Below, in pieces: positions 8,633 through 17,272 of a stretch of DNA of 64,000 nt; positions within the stretch are counted from its first letter, which is position 1, and each line of letters starts with the position of its first letter. Location of the stretch: assembly GCF_003610495.1 (NCBI RefSeq), contig NZ_RAPK01000012.1, positions 57,560 through 121,559 on the forward strand, read 5' to 3'. The notes beneath the pieces are model-generated. The model was not told where the DNA came from. It ran no database searches and was given only the letters and a program-made list of their open reading frames with translations. Source of the stretch: Sinobaca qinghaiensis. Lineage in GTDB: Bacteria; Bacillota; Bacilli; Bacillales; Marinococcaceae. A program made the translations under genes and the position numbers.

Positions 8633-9166
8633 ATGGAATATGGAATGAATCAGTATCAAATGGCGACTATTAATCAAGCTAGTAATCAAGCAAAAATATT
8701 AAAAGGCATTAATATGCAGTTAGCAATGCAACAAATAGAAGCTATCAATCGTTTTAAAAGTCAATTCGCCGGGATTAATACAGAATTAATCAAATCCCTC
8801 ACTCAACCTCATCGTGAACTAATAGCTATGGTGGCTAGGCAAGCAAGAATTCGTCGTGAAACATTCGCTGCACTGCAACGTTCCCTTGTGCCTAAATACA
8901 GCGTAATGGCTACTATTCCACGAATGGAAACAGTAACACCTAAGAAAGTAAATATGTTCCAGTCAACTTATTACCGATTAATAGACGTTCTACAAAGTGA
9001 GCCAGTAAAGAAGTTTTTCACTATAAGCGACAAAGTAATAAACGTAATAAACTTTCTTTTTAGAATGAATGAAGCAGCTGAAAATATTTCTAGTATGGAA
9101 CTTCAAATTATCGGAGAATTTTTCAAAAGTTTAGGCTCTTGGTTATGGAAGCTTTTTACAAGTTAA
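8633..9166 (+). CDS. Orphan protein, 177 aa, unknown function
   Basis: No family recognised. ATG at 8633 follows AGGGGGTG. Residues 1-75 are rich in Gln, Asn, Met and Ile and probably helical. The middle contains a basic stretch (ARQARIRRETF). The C-terminus ends in an amphipathic, aromatic helix (FFKSLGSWLWKLFTS) after a hydrophobic segment (VINVINFLF). There is no signal peptide. Base composition is visibly more AT-rich than its neighbours (pgi, patB), and it stands alone beside a tRNA gene with its own promoter and inverted repeat. This suggests a recently acquired gene. A membrane-interacting role is only a guess from the tail. Confidence 0.65.
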   Translation: MEYGMNQYQMATINQASNQAKILKGINMQLAMQQIEAINRFKSQFAGINTELIKSLTQPHRELIAMVARQARIRRETFAALQRSLVPKYSVMATIPRMETVTPKKVNMFQSTYYRLIDVLQSEPVKKFFTISDKVINVINFLFRMNEAAENISSMELQIIGEFFKSLGSWLWKLFTS

Positions 9167-9294
9167 TTAATAAAATTCGGCAAACATTCCGCTGTTGCGC
9201 GCGCATGAGTGTTTTGCTCCTACATAGGATTTATTCCAGTGGCAATTCGATCAAAACTTAATTTTCGCTTACTTCGATACATAATTCTTCAACG

Positions 9295-9456
9295 TTAAAA
9301 AATTAATTCCAGCACAATCCATCCCAATGCCGCTGCAATGCCGGTAATGAAGGATTGATAAATACTTTCTTTGCGAAATGACTTTTCCCGTACCAGATCA
9401 AGAATCATCCATCCAATAAAGATGGCAATACCGAATATGACTGCTTCAATAAACAT
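9295..9456 (-). CDS. Small membrane protein, 53 aa
   Basis: Two hydrophobic helices (residues 2-20 and 36-53) flank a charged loop with DLVREKSFRKE. The ATG at 9456 is preceded by AAAAGGCGGGG. It lies downstream of pgi on the same strand, beyond a weak hairpin, and could be the last gene of the pgi transcript. No family is recognised. The pattern of two transmembrane helices with a basic loop supports a real product. Confidence 0.6.
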   Translation of the reverse strand: MFIEAVIFGIAIFIGWMILDLVREKSFRKESIYQSFITGIAAALGWIVLELIF

Positions 9457-9469
9457 AAGCCCCGCCTTT

Positions 9470-9507
9470 TAATAGGAACATCCGCCCTCTGCTTAGAGAA
9501 CGGATGC
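9470..9507 (-). terminator. Weak hairpin after pgi
   Basis: CATCCG/CGGATG closes a larger imperfect stem, with TTCCTATT following on the minus strand. It may be only a partial terminator. Confidence 0.4.
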
Positions 9508-9519
9508 TCTGCTTTATTT

Positions 9520-10872
9520 TTATTTTAATCGTTTTTCAAGTTCTGCTTTCCGGTCCTCAAATCCGGGCTTGCCAAGAAGAGCAAACATGTTCTGCTTGTA
9601 AGCTTCCACTCCGGGCTGGTCAAACGGATTCACACCCATCAGGTAACCGCTCATTGCGCATGCTTTTTCAAAGAAATATACAAGATAACCGAAATAGTAT
9701 TCGTTCATTTCAGGTATTTCAACAATGAGGTTAGGCACCTGTCCGTCAGTGTGGGCTAACAGAGTTCCCTGAAATGCTTTTTTATTTACGTAATCAATCG
9801 ACTCTCCGGCCAGATAGTTCAATCCATCCAAATCATCTTTGTCTTCTTTAATCAGGATGTCTTCGCCGGTATAGTTTACATGCAGCACTGTTTCAAATAA
9901 ATTTCGTCTGCCTTCCTGCACATACTGTCCCATCGAATGAAGATCTGTTGAGAAATCAACGGCAGCCGGGAAAAGGCCTTTATTGTCTTTGCCCTCGCTC
10001 TCACCGAACAGCTGCTTCCACCATTCACTGACAAAGTGCAGGCGCGGCTCATAGTTCACAAGAAGCTCTGTTACATATCCTTTGGCGTAAAATGCCTGAC
10101 GGATAACTGCATACTGGTAGGCATCGTTATCTGAGAGGCTTTCACTGCCCAGCTCATTTCTTGCATCCCGGGCGCCCTGCATCATTTGTTCAATATCCAG
10201 CCCTGCTGCTGCTATTGGAAGAAGGCCTACTGCTGTGAGAACAGAATAGCGTCCTCCTACATCATCAGGCACAACAAAGGTTTCATATCCCTGGCCGTCA
10301 GCAGATGTCTTGAGCGCCCCTTTGCTTTTGTCTGTAGTCGCGAATATACGCTTTGCTGCTTCTTCCTGGCCATATTTGTTTTCCAGCCATTCTTTAAACA
10401 CCCGAAACGCAATAGCCGGCTCTGTCGTTGTTCCTGATTTGGAAATAACATTAACGGATACATCTTTGCCTTCGATAATCTGCAGAAGATCGCGGAGATA
10501 TGCCTGGCTCATCTGGTGTCCGGCAAAATATACTTCCGGCCCTGTACGGTCTTCCCCTGACTGCTGGTTGCGGAAGCTGTGGGAAAGACTTTCCAATGCC
10601 GCTTTTGCTCCAAGGTAGGAACCGCCGATACCAATAACAATCAGCACGTCCGAATGGCTCCGGATCCGTTCTGCTGCCTGCTGGATTCTTGCGAATTCTT
10701 CCTGATCGTAATCTTCCGGCAGATCGACCCATCCTAAGTATTCACTTCCGACACCGGTTTTTTCATGAATCTGTTTATGAACAGTAGAAACCGCAGCTTG
10801 TGCCTGCTCTAGTTCTTCTTCTTTAAAAAAACCAAGCGCATTGCTGTAATCCAAACGAATATGATTTGACAT
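9520..10872 (-). CDS. pgi: Glucose-6-phosphate isomerase
   Basis: Pgi interconverts glucose-6-phosphate and fructose-6-phosphate in glycolysis and gluconeogenesis. The 450-residue protein has the sugar-binding [16 protein letters not shown] motif in the middle, [10 protein letters not shown] near residue 79, and the active-site region [23 protein letters not shown]. It is the short Bacillus-type Pgi of about 450 residues. ATG at 10872 follows GAAGGAGC. As in B. subtilis, yugI lies next to it. Confidence 0.97.
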   Translation of the reverse strand: MSNHIRLDYSNALGFFKEEELEQAQAAVSTVHKQIHEKTGVGSEYLGWVDLPEDYDQEEFARIQQAAERIRSHSDVLIVIGIGGSYLGAKAALESLSHSFRNQQSGEDRTGPEVYFAGHQMSQAYLRDLLQIIEGKDVSVNVISKSGTTTEPAIAFRVFKEWLENKYGQEEAAKRIFATTDKSKGALKTSADGQGYETFVVPDDVGGRYSVLTAVGLLPIAAAGLDIEQMMQGARDARNELGSESLSDNDAYQYAVIRQAFYAKGYVTELLVNYEPRLHFVSEWWKQLFGESEGKDNKGLFPAAVDFSTDLHSMGQYVQEGRRNLFETVLHVNYTGEDILIKEDKDDLDGLNYLAGESIDYVNKKAFQGTLLAHTDGQVPNLIVEIPEMNEYYFGYLVYFFEKACAMSGYLMGVNPFDQPGVEAYKQNMFALLGKPGFEDRKAELEKRLK

Positions 10873-10984
10873 ATTTCATCGTGCTCCTTCCATTTATATC
10901 CTCTATTCCAATGTAAAGAAGGAATGGAGGCAAAGCAAGATTTTTTTACAGGATCATGCCGTTAATAGAAAAATGATTGGTTTG

Positions 10985-11024
10985 GCGTATAAGAAAAGCA
11001 GCTGTTCGTTAATGAACAGCTGCT
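10985..11024 (-). terminator. Terminator of yugI
   Basis: A perfect 11-bp stem AGCAGCTGTTC/GAACAGCTGCT (10997-11007, 11014-11024) with TTTTCTTAT on the minus strand. Confidence 0.85.
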
Positions 11025-11029
11025 GCTTT

Positions 11030-11473
11030 CTACTTGCGGATTCTTTTGTTAAGATCTGCCTGGATTTCGTTGGACTGCTTCAACCAGTCTTTAAGCTTGT
11101 CTTCAAGTGTGTTAAAGCCCTGAGCTTTCTGCTGGACTGGAGCACTCTTGGAAGCGCCTGCGTATCCTGCACCGCGGCCGCTGCTTCCGAAATCTTTTCT
11201 TTCTTTTCTTTCGGGTTTCTCTGGAGCTTCCTGAGTATCACGGATAGAAAGAGAAATTTTCCCGGAAGATTCTTCAATAGACTTAATTTTAACTTTTACC
11301 TCGTCACCGACAGAAAGTACGTCATTTATATCTTTCACATACCCATGCGCTACTTCAGAGATATGAACCAAACCTTGTTTTTTTGTGTCAAGGGCAACAA
11401 AAGCTCCGAAAGGTTTAATCCCGGTTACCTTTCCTTCAACAGTGCTACCAACTTCATACTGCTCTACCGTCAT
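11030..11473 (-). CDS. yugI: S1-domain RNA-binding general stress protein YugI
   Basis: Residues 8-77 form a single S1/OB domain (VGSTVEGKVTGIKPFGAFVAL ... GKISLSIRDTQ). A disordered, charged linker and a conserved GFNTLEDKLKDWLKQSNE tail follow. The family (GSP13/YugI) associates with ribosomes or RNA; precise function is unclear. The 147-residue length is slightly longer than in B. subtilis because of the linker. It is monocistronic, with AGGAGATG before the start and a terminator after the stop. Confidence 0.9.
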   Translation of the reverse strand: MTVEQYEVGSTVEGKVTGIKPFGAFVALDTKKQGLVHISEVAHGYVKDINDVLSVGDEVKVKIKSIEESSGKISLSIRDTQEAPEKPERKERKDFGSSGRGAGYAGASKSAPVQQKAQGFNTLEDKLKDWLKQSNEIQADLNKRIRK

Positions 11474-11679
11474 GCAAACATCTCCTATAACTATTTATTA
11501 ACTTAACAATTATACCATATTTCCTATTTTCCTGCAATTTGAACCCTGAATATTTTTCTGCTGTATTCTTCTTATTTTTCGATAGTCTGCTTGACAAAAA
11601 GACAAAAATTCAGCTACTCTTTAACACTGTGAATTAAAACGAACTAACCATTTTCTATAGGAGAAAGCAGGTATATAAA

Positions 11680-13026
11680 GTGAAACAGGCACGAGAACAA
11701 TGGACATCCAAAATTGGATTTATTCTGGCAGCCGCCGGATCGGCTGTAGGGCTTGGCGCCGTCTGGCGGCTTCCATATGTAGCAGGGGTAAATGGCGGAG
11801 GGGCCTTTTTTCTAATTTTTCTCTTGTTTACACTTCTGCTGGGCAGCTCCCTGCTGCTTGCAGAGTTTATTATTGGAAGAAAGACGCAGAAGGATCCTAT
11901 TTCCGCTTTTAAAGAACTCGCTCCGAACTCCTCCTGGTATATGATTGGTGTATTGGGAGTTGTGTCGTGCTGTTTGATTCTTTCTTTTTACGCCGTCGTC
12001 GGCGGCTGGATCGTTACATATTTATTCCGGAGCATCTTCGGAAGCCTGACCGGCCGCTCCAGCGGAGAATACAGCGAGCTGTTTGCTTCAATTATCTCTA
12101 ATCCTTGGGAAGTAGGCGCCGCTCATCTCGTATTTATTATTATTACTATTCTTGTTGTACAAAAAGGCATTCAAAAAGGGATTGAACGGGCGAGTACGAT
12201 TATGATGCCGCTGCTGTTCATTATATTTTTGCTGCTTGTTGTCCGCGCTGTGACGCTTGATGGCGCAGCGGAAGGCATATCTTTCTTCTTATCGCCTGAC
12301 TTCAGCCAGGTTACCGGAGAAACGGTATTATTTGCTTTAGGACAGGCTTTCTTTTCGCTAAGCCTCGGTGTTTCTATCATGATCACCTACAGCTCCTACC
12401 TGTCAAAACAGGACAGCCTGATTCATTCTGCCGGTTCCGTCGTCGGCCTTAGTATTCTAATTGCCTTTCTTGCCGGACTGGCTATTTTCCCGGGCGTCTT
12501 TGCTTTCGGCCTCCAGCCGGATGAAGGACCAAGTCTCATTTTCACCGTACTTCCTGCCGTTTTCAGCGAGATTGCTTTTGGCGGGCTGTTTTTAAGCCTT
12601 TTTTTAATGCTTTTATTATTCGCAACGCTGACTTCTGCTTTTTCTCTGTTGGAAATTGTAGTAACAACCGCGGCTAAAAACAATAAACAGCGCCGGAAGA
12701 AAGCGGCCTGGATCGCCGGTCTTGCCGTTTTCCTGCTTGGTATTCCTTCCAACCTTTCTTTTGGGGTGCTAGCAGACTGGGATGTGTTCGGAGATACGTT
12801 TTTTAATCAAATCGACTTTCTTGTCAGCAATATCCTGCTTCCCCTCGGTGCGCTTCTCATTTCTATTTTTGTGCCTTTAAAGATGAAGAAGCCTGAATTG
12901 AAGCATGAACTGCTGACAGGCACCAGCCTGCATACGCGTTATTTTGAAGTCTGGTACTTTCTTATAAAGTATGTCACGCCTGCTGCTATTGTTATAGCAA
13001 TGCTTGACTTGCTTGGTTTTCTATAG
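11680..13026 (+). CDS. NSS-family transporter lacking the usual Na1 asparagine
   Basis: A neurotransmitter:sodium symporter family protein of 448 residues with about 11 membrane segments. The TM1 motif is AGSAVGLGAVWRLPYV, followed by NGGGAF. Members import amino acids with sodium. In LeuT the sequence is GLGN-x-x-RFP, where that asparagine (Asn27) binds sodium at site Na1; here it is alanine and RFP is RLP. The sodium dependence may therefore differ. GTG at 11680 follows AGGAGAAAGCAGG. No small-subunit gene follows; a terminator begins at once. Substrate unknown. Confidence 0.85.
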   Translation: MKQAREQWTSKIGFILAAAGSAVGLGAVWRLPYVAGVNGGGAFFLIFLLFTLLLGSSLLLAEFIIGRKTQKDPISAFKELAPNSSWYMIGVLGVVSCCLILSFYAVVGGWIVTYLFRSIFGSLTGRSSGEYSELFASIISNPWEVGAAHLVFIIITILVVQKGIQKGIERASTIMMPLLFIIFLLLVVRAVTLDGAAEGISFFLSPDFSQVTGETVLFALGQAFFSLSLGVSIMITYSSYLSKQDSLIHSAGSVVGLSILIAFLAGLAIFPGVFAFGLQPDEGPSLIFTVLPAVFSEIAFGGLFLSLFLMLLLFATLTSAFSLLEIVVTTAAKNNKQRRKKAAWIAGLAVFLLGIPSNLSFGVLADWDVFGDTFFNQIDFLVSNILLPLGALLISIFVPLKMKKPELKHELLTGTSLHTRYFEVWYFLIKYVTPAAIVIAMLDLLGFL

Positions 13027-13030
13027 CAGC

Positions 13031-13068
13031 AAAAAGCGGGCCCCGTTAATTAGCGGGGTCCGCTTTTT
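13031..13068. terminator. Bidirectional terminator between the NSS gene and alaT
   Basis: A 15-base stem, AAAAAGCGG-CCCCG with its complement, with A and T runs, between convergent genes. Confidence 0.85.
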
Positions 13069-14255
13069 TACTGCGCAGCTTTTCGTTTGGATAAAAATCG
13101 TTCTATCCGGCTTACTGCCGTTTTTAAAGAATCCATGGAAGTTGCATAAGAACAGCGGACATAGCCTTCTCCGCCTTCTCCAAACACACTGCCCGGAACG
13201 ACAGCTACCTGTTCTTCTTTTAACAGCTGCTCCGCAAATTCTTCTGAATTAAGTCCTGTGTTCTGAATGGAAGGAAACAGATAAAAAGCGCCGCCCGGTA
13301 CATGGCAGTCCAGTCCGATCTCTTTAAAAGCTTCAATCATATAATTGCGGCGCTGCCGGTAGCTGATGACCATCCGTTTCACATCATCCTGTCCGTCACG
13401 CAGTGCTTCCAGCGCTCCGAACTGCGCCAGCGTGGAGGCACACATCATCGTATATTGATGAATCTTAAGCATTGCTGCAGAAATATCTTCCGGGGCGCAG
13501 ACATAGCCCACTCTCCACCCTGTCATAGCAAATGCTTTGGAGAAACCGGATATTAAAATGGTACGGTCTTTCATACCTTCAATTTTAGGGAAACTATAGT
13601 GCTTCGTATCATAACTGAGCTCTGCGTAGATTTCATCAGAAATCACCATTAAATCATGTTCCTTGATAACCGCCGAAAGTTCCAGAAGCTCCGATTCTTC
13701 CAGGATTGTTCCGGTTGGGTTGTTCGGAAAACAGACAATCACAGCTTTTGTTTTGGGTGTAATCGCCTCTTTTAATTCAGCAGGCGTTAGTTTAAATCCA
13801 TTTTCTTTTTTGGTCTGCACGGAAACCGGTACGCCCCCCGCCAGAGACACAATCGGAGCATAGGAAACAAAGCTCGGTTCGACCACAATTACTTCTTCTC
13901 CCGGATCAACAATCGCCCGGACGGCAATATCAATTGCTTCACTTGCCCCAACGGTAACGACAATTTCGGATTCCGGGTTGTACGGTGTATCAAAACGGTC
14001 TTCCAGATAACGGGCTATTTCTTTTCTGAGTTCCAGCATCCCTGCGTTCGCTGTATATGCCGTATACCCGCGTTCCATCGAAAGAATGCTGGCCTCTCTT
14101 ACATTCCAGGGCGTGACAAAATCAGGCTCGCCCACTCCTAATGAAATAACATCCTCCATTGTAGAGGCCATATCAAAAAAACGGCGGATCCCTGACGGTT
14201 TAATGTGCTGCACTGTCTGCGATAAACGCTGCTTTCGTCCCGTAGTGGATTCCAT
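13068..14255 (-). CDS. alaT: Class I/II aminotransferase, AlaT (YugH)-like
   Basis: A pyridoxal-phosphate aminotransferase of 395 residues, with PNNPTG (177-182), SDEIYAEL (206-213) and the cofactor lysine in SGFSKAF at about 240. In B. subtilis the equivalent gene, yugH, lies next to the Lrp-type regulator yugG and is now called alaT, making alanine from pyruvate. Its ATG shares one base with the stop of the upstream Lrp gene (TAATG), so the two are translationally coupled. Confidence 0.85.
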   Translation of the reverse strand: MESTTGRKQRLSQTVQHIKPSGIRRFFDMASTMEDVISLGVGEPDFVTPWNVREASILSMERGYTAYTANAGMLELRKEIARYLEDRFDTPYNPESEIVVTVGASEAIDIAVRAIVDPGEEVIVVEPSFVSYAPIVSLAGGVPVSVQTKKENGFKLTPAELKEAITPKTKAVIVCFPNNPTGTILEESELLELSAVIKEHDLMVISDEIYAELSYDTKHYSFPKIEGMKDRTILISGFSKAFAMTGWRVGYVCAPEDISAAMLKIHQYTMMCASTLAQFGALEALRDGQDDVKRMVISYRQRRNYMIEAFKEIGLDCHVPGGAFYLFPSIQNTGLNSEEFAEQLLKEEQVAVVPGSVFGEGGEGYVRCSYATSMDSLKTAVSRIERFLSKRKAAQ

Positions 14256-14752
14256 TATGGAGACACCACGATTCTTTTATCGCCTTCTCGCTTCTCTCCA
14301 AACACGACACCATCATGCTTATATGTTTTCAGCTGAAAGTGAGTAGTCGTTGAAATAACCGAATCAAGCGCAGATAATTTTTCCGATACAAACCTCGCAA
14401 TTTCTGTCATTCTGCCGGCTTCAATTGTTACTGATAAATCATAGGCACCTGACATTAAGTAAAGAGCCTTCACCTCAGGAAAGCGGTGAATGCGTTCTGC
14501 TACTTCATCAAAACCTACACCTCTCTGCGGCGTTACTTTCACATCAATCATTGCAGTTACCCCTTCATAGCGGCGCACCTGACTCCAGTCAATAACCGTA
14601 GAATAATTAAGGATAATGTTTTCATCTTCCAGTTTTTGAATAATCTGCTCTACTTCGTCTATAGTCATTTCTGTCATTTTTGCGATCGTTTCTATATCCA
14701 GTCTTGCATTTCCCTCAAGCAAATGAAGGATTTCCAACTCCTTGTGATCCAT
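14255..14752 (-). CDS. alaR: Lrp/AsnC-family regulator, AlaR (YugG)-like
   Basis: The N-terminal winged helix-turn-helix (about residues 1-60, DHKELEILHLLEGNARLDIETIA) is followed by an AsnC-type ligand-binding RAM domain (about 65-150). The Lrp family senses amino acids as octamers. It is co-transcribed with alaT and probably controls it. The ATG at 14752 has GGAGG 10 bases upstream; a GTG three codons earlier lies inside that ribosome site. Confidence 0.87.
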   Translation of the reverse strand: MDHKELEILHLLEGNARLDIETIAKMTEMTIDEVEQIIQKLEDENIILNYSTVIDWSQVRRYEGVTAMIDVKVTPQRGVGFDEVAERIHRFPEVKALYLMSGAYDLSVTIEAGRMTEIARFVSEKLSALDSVISTTTHFQLKTYKHDGVVFGEKREGDKRIVVSP

Positions 14753-14911
14753 CCTGCACACTCCTCCCAGAACTGTTCTTGCTGTCTATTGTCTTATATT
14801 TATCCCCTATCATACCATATTTGCAGAATATCCTGGAGTGAAAAAAGATTAAACTTCAGCAGATCCGGGGAATAAAGAAATATCTCTTATTAAAAGAAAG
14901 GAGCATGTTTG

Positions 14912-15502
14912 ATGGGCAGCGACGCACCACACATTCACAAAAAGTCCAATACGGCTTTGTTAGTTATAGATATGATTAACGATCTCGAGTTTCCAGGAGG
15001 GGAGGATCTGCTTCCTTACGCTTCAAAAGCCGCTGATCGCATTAATGACCTGAAGCAGCGGGCTAACGAGCAGGGTATACCGGTTATTTATGTAAATGAT
15101 AACTACGGAAGATGGCAGAGCGATTTTCGTGAGATTTATGAAGCCTGTGCCGATGAAAGCAAACGCGGGAGCGATATCACAAAAAAAATGAAACCGCTCG
15201 ATGAGGACTACTTCGTTCTAAAACCTCAATTTTCTGCTTTTTTTGCTACTCCATTGGAACTGCTTTTGGATCATCTGGAAACCAAAAATCTTATTATGAC
15301 CGGCGTATCCGGCGATAAGTGCATTCACTTTTCTGCCAACGATGCCTACATGAGGGCCTATAATTTGTATATCCCTTCTGACTGCATGGCGTCAGATGAA
15401 GAAGAAAACAATAAGCTCACCCTTGAACTAATGAAAAATGTAAATGGCGCCGACACTACGCCATCTGCTGAGCTTTCCCTCGAAGAAATAAACCGCAGGT
15501 AA
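14912..15502 (+). CDS. Isochorismatase-family cysteine hydrolase
   Basis: A 196-residue isochorismatase-fold enzyme with the catalytic triad Asp20 (LLVIDM), Lys104 (VLKPQFSAF) and Cys137 (GVSGDKCIHF). The residue pattern fits nicotinamidase/amidase relatives, but the usual V-C-T-D-x-C-V is changed to VSGDKC. The substrate cannot be told. ATG at 14912 follows AAAGGAGC; a TTG one codon earlier is possible. It is monocistronic and ends in a terminator shared with luxS. Confidence 0.8.
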   Translation: MGSDAPHIHKKSNTALLVIDMINDLEFPGGEDLLPYASKAADRINDLKQRANEQGIPVIYVNDNYGRWQSDFREIYEACADESKRGSDITKKMKPLDEDYFVLKPQFSAFFATPLELLLDHLETKNLIMTGVSGDKCIHFSANDAYMRAYNLYIPSDCMASDEEENNKLTLELMKNVNGADTTPSAELSLEEINRR

Positions 15503-15522
15503 ACAACTAACAGCTCCATAAA

Positions 15523-15561
15523 AAAAAGCCTTCTGCGGCAGCTGCCGCGGAAGGCTTTTTA
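15523..15561. terminator. Bidirectional terminator between the cysteine hydrolase and luxS
   Basis: A long near-perfect palindrome centred on GCAGCTGC, flanked by runs of A and T, between convergent genes. Confidence 0.85.
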
Positions 15562-16032
15562 TTAAAATACCTGTTCTAATTCTTTTTTATCCTGATCAAG
15601 CCAATACTTCATCCATTTCTTAGCGCCTTCCAGGTCATGAAGCTTAGCCTGGCCGCACTGCAGTTCTGTAGCAGCCGGTACTTCTTCAATAGGAAGAGCC
15701 GCCTGCATTGTTTTTTCCAGAATATCAATAAGCTCAGAAACCTGAGGCTCTCCATTCATAATGAGGTAAAAACCTGTCTGGCATCCCATCGGAGAAAGAT
15801 CAATTACTTCAAAGTGATCATAGTCTTCTGCAAAATCGCGGATGTTCAGCGCCAGCAGGTGCTCAAGCGTGTGAATGACCGGCGGCTGCAGGTTATCTTT
15901 GTTCGGCTGGCAGAAACGTATATCAAATTTATTTACGACACCATCTGTACCAACCTTTTGAACTCCTGCCTGGCGGACGTACGGTGCTTTTACTTTTGTA
16001 TGGTCCAATTCAAAGCTTTCTACTCTTGCCAC
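15562..16032 (-). CDS. luxS: S-ribosylhomocysteine lyase
   Basis: LuxS splits S-ribosylhomocysteine into homocysteine and the AI-2 precursor, recycling methionine after methyl transfer. It is 156 residues, normal length, with the metal motif HTLEH (His54, Glu57, His58), catalytic Cys84 (MGCQTGFYL) and metal ligand Cys126 (ELQCGQ). The start is GTG at 16032 behind AGAGGAGTG. It stands alone; the TRAP operon upstream ends in its own terminator. AI-2 signalling is not implied by the gene alone. Confidence 0.96.
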   Translation of the reverse strand: MARVESFELDHTKVKAPYVRQAGVQKVGTDGVVNKFDIRFCQPNKDNLQPPVIHTLEHLLALNIRDFAEDYDHFEVIDLSPMGCQTGFYLIMNGEPQVSELIDILEKTMQAALPIEEVPAATELQCGQAKLHDLEGAKKWMKYWLDQDKKELEQVF

Positions 16033-16107
16033 AATAACACTCCTCTTCTATCTGGTCTTATTCATCATCATACAATGAATAAAGTTAGATGACAAACATA
16101 CCGGTAT

Positions 16108-16137
16108 GTAAAAACCGAAGCGGAATCACCGCTTCGG
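16108..16137 (-). terminator. Terminator of the TRAP operon
   Basis: A perfect 9-bp stem CCGAAGCGG/CCGCTTCGG (16115-16123, 16129-16137) followed by TTTTTAC on the minus strand. Confidence 0.9.
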
Positions 16138-16147
16138 CTGTTATAGA

Positions 16148-17224
16148 TTATTGGGAGGTTTCTCCACTTTCCACCTCTTCAATTTCTCCTTCAAGCTTTT
16201 CTAAAATAGCTCCTGCATCTTCACCGCTGTTTTCTGCGAAAAAGTCACGCTGCGGCACAGCAAGCTCACGGAAAGCATCACGCTGTTCTTCCGTCAATTC
16301 TGTGATTTCCGTAGGTGTATCTGTGTTTTCTTCAATATCCGTTAATAATTCGTCGTTAAGGCGTTCCTGAAGCGCGTAGCTTTCATCGCGCATTTCGTCA
16401 ACTGTCTCATCGATCATACCCTGAATATCTTCAGGAAGGTCGTTGTAGAAATCAGGATTGACTGTTGTCATCGCTACATATGTGTTGTGATTGGAAATTG
16501 TCATATAATCCTGTACTTCATGGTAGGAGGAATCCTGGATAAAGAAGATAGGATTTTCCTGTCCATCCACCGTTCCCTGCTGCATAGCACCATAAAGGTC
16601 TCCTGCACTCATCACTGTTGGATCGGCGCCATATGCTTCATAAGAACGCTGATTTAATGGTGAGTCCTGTGTTCTCATGCGGAACCCTTCAAAATCTTCC
16701 GGCTCCGTTAATTCTCTGTTTCCTGTCCATTGAGTGGCACCCTCTGTCCAGAAACTTAGTGGAAGAATACCACTTTCCTCATACAATGCAGCCAGGTCTT
16801 CATTTAATGCTTCACTTTCATTTAACAGCTGGTGTGTAACTTCCTGATCATCTGGAAGCAGAAACTGAAGCGAGAAAATCTGTCCCTCCTCTACCATGGT
16901 TCCTGTAAAGCCGGGAGAAACGATTGCAAATTCCACAGCTCCGTTCTGCAGCTGCTCCACCTGGTCGACTTCGCTTCCCAGTCCGCCAAACTCAAATACA
17001 TCCATATTAATACGTCCGTCTGATTTTTCATTCAAACGATTCGCAAACTCTTCTGCGTATTCATATTGAACCTGTCCTTCGTTTTCTTCCGTTACAAAAC
17101 GCCAGTCATATGTTTCTTCGCCATCACCGCCGGCTTCCTCTTCGCCGCCACCGCCGCACGCTGATAATACGAGCGCTGATACCATTGCTGAACCTGCCAG
17201 CCATCCATACTTTCTTTTTCTCAT
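16148..17224 (-). CDS. TRAP transporter substrate-binding lipoprotein (DctP family)
   Basis: A 358-residue protein with a lipoprotein signal peptide: MRKRKYG, a hydrophobic core and a lipobox LVLSAC with Cys23. A Gly/Glu-rich linker and a DctP fold follow, with a typical FRMRTQDSPLN segment. It captures an organic acid outside the membrane for DctQM. It is the last gene of the dctQ-dctM-dctP order. Substrate unknown (C4-dicarboxylate, sugar acid or compatible solute are all possible). The protein is strongly acidic, as expected for a salt-exposed protein. Confidence 0.88.
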   Translation of the reverse strand: MRKRKYGWLAGSAMVSALVLSACGGGGEEEAGGDGEETYDWRFVTEENEGQVQYEYAEEFANRLNEKSDGRINMDVFEFGGLGSEVDQVEQLQNGAVEFAIVSPGFTGTMVEEGQIFSLQFLLPDDQEVTHQLLNESEALNEDLAALYEESGILPLSFWTEGATQWTGNRELTEPEDFEGFRMRTQDSPLNQRSYEAYGADPTVMSAGDLYGAMQQGTVDGQENPIFFIQDSSYHEVQDYMTISNHNTYVAMTTVNPDFYNDLPEDIQGMIDETVDEMRDESYALQERLNDELLTDIEENTDTPTEITELTEEQRDAFRELAVPQRDFFAENSGEDAGAILEKLEGEIEEVESGETSQ

Positions 17225-17272
17225 TATGTTGTCCCCCTTAAGTATAATAAATACTATATATTCACTCCCGCT

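Noticed and set aside
8147..9300. Genomic island integrated at the tRNA-Ala gene
   Set aside because: The AT-rich gene is on the 5' side of the tRNA, no integrase is present and no repeat of the tRNA 3' end was found.
10973..11506. 177-codon open frame on the plus strand over yugI
   Set aside because: It covers the terminator and the whole yugI gene in antisense; the composition is of a shadow frame.
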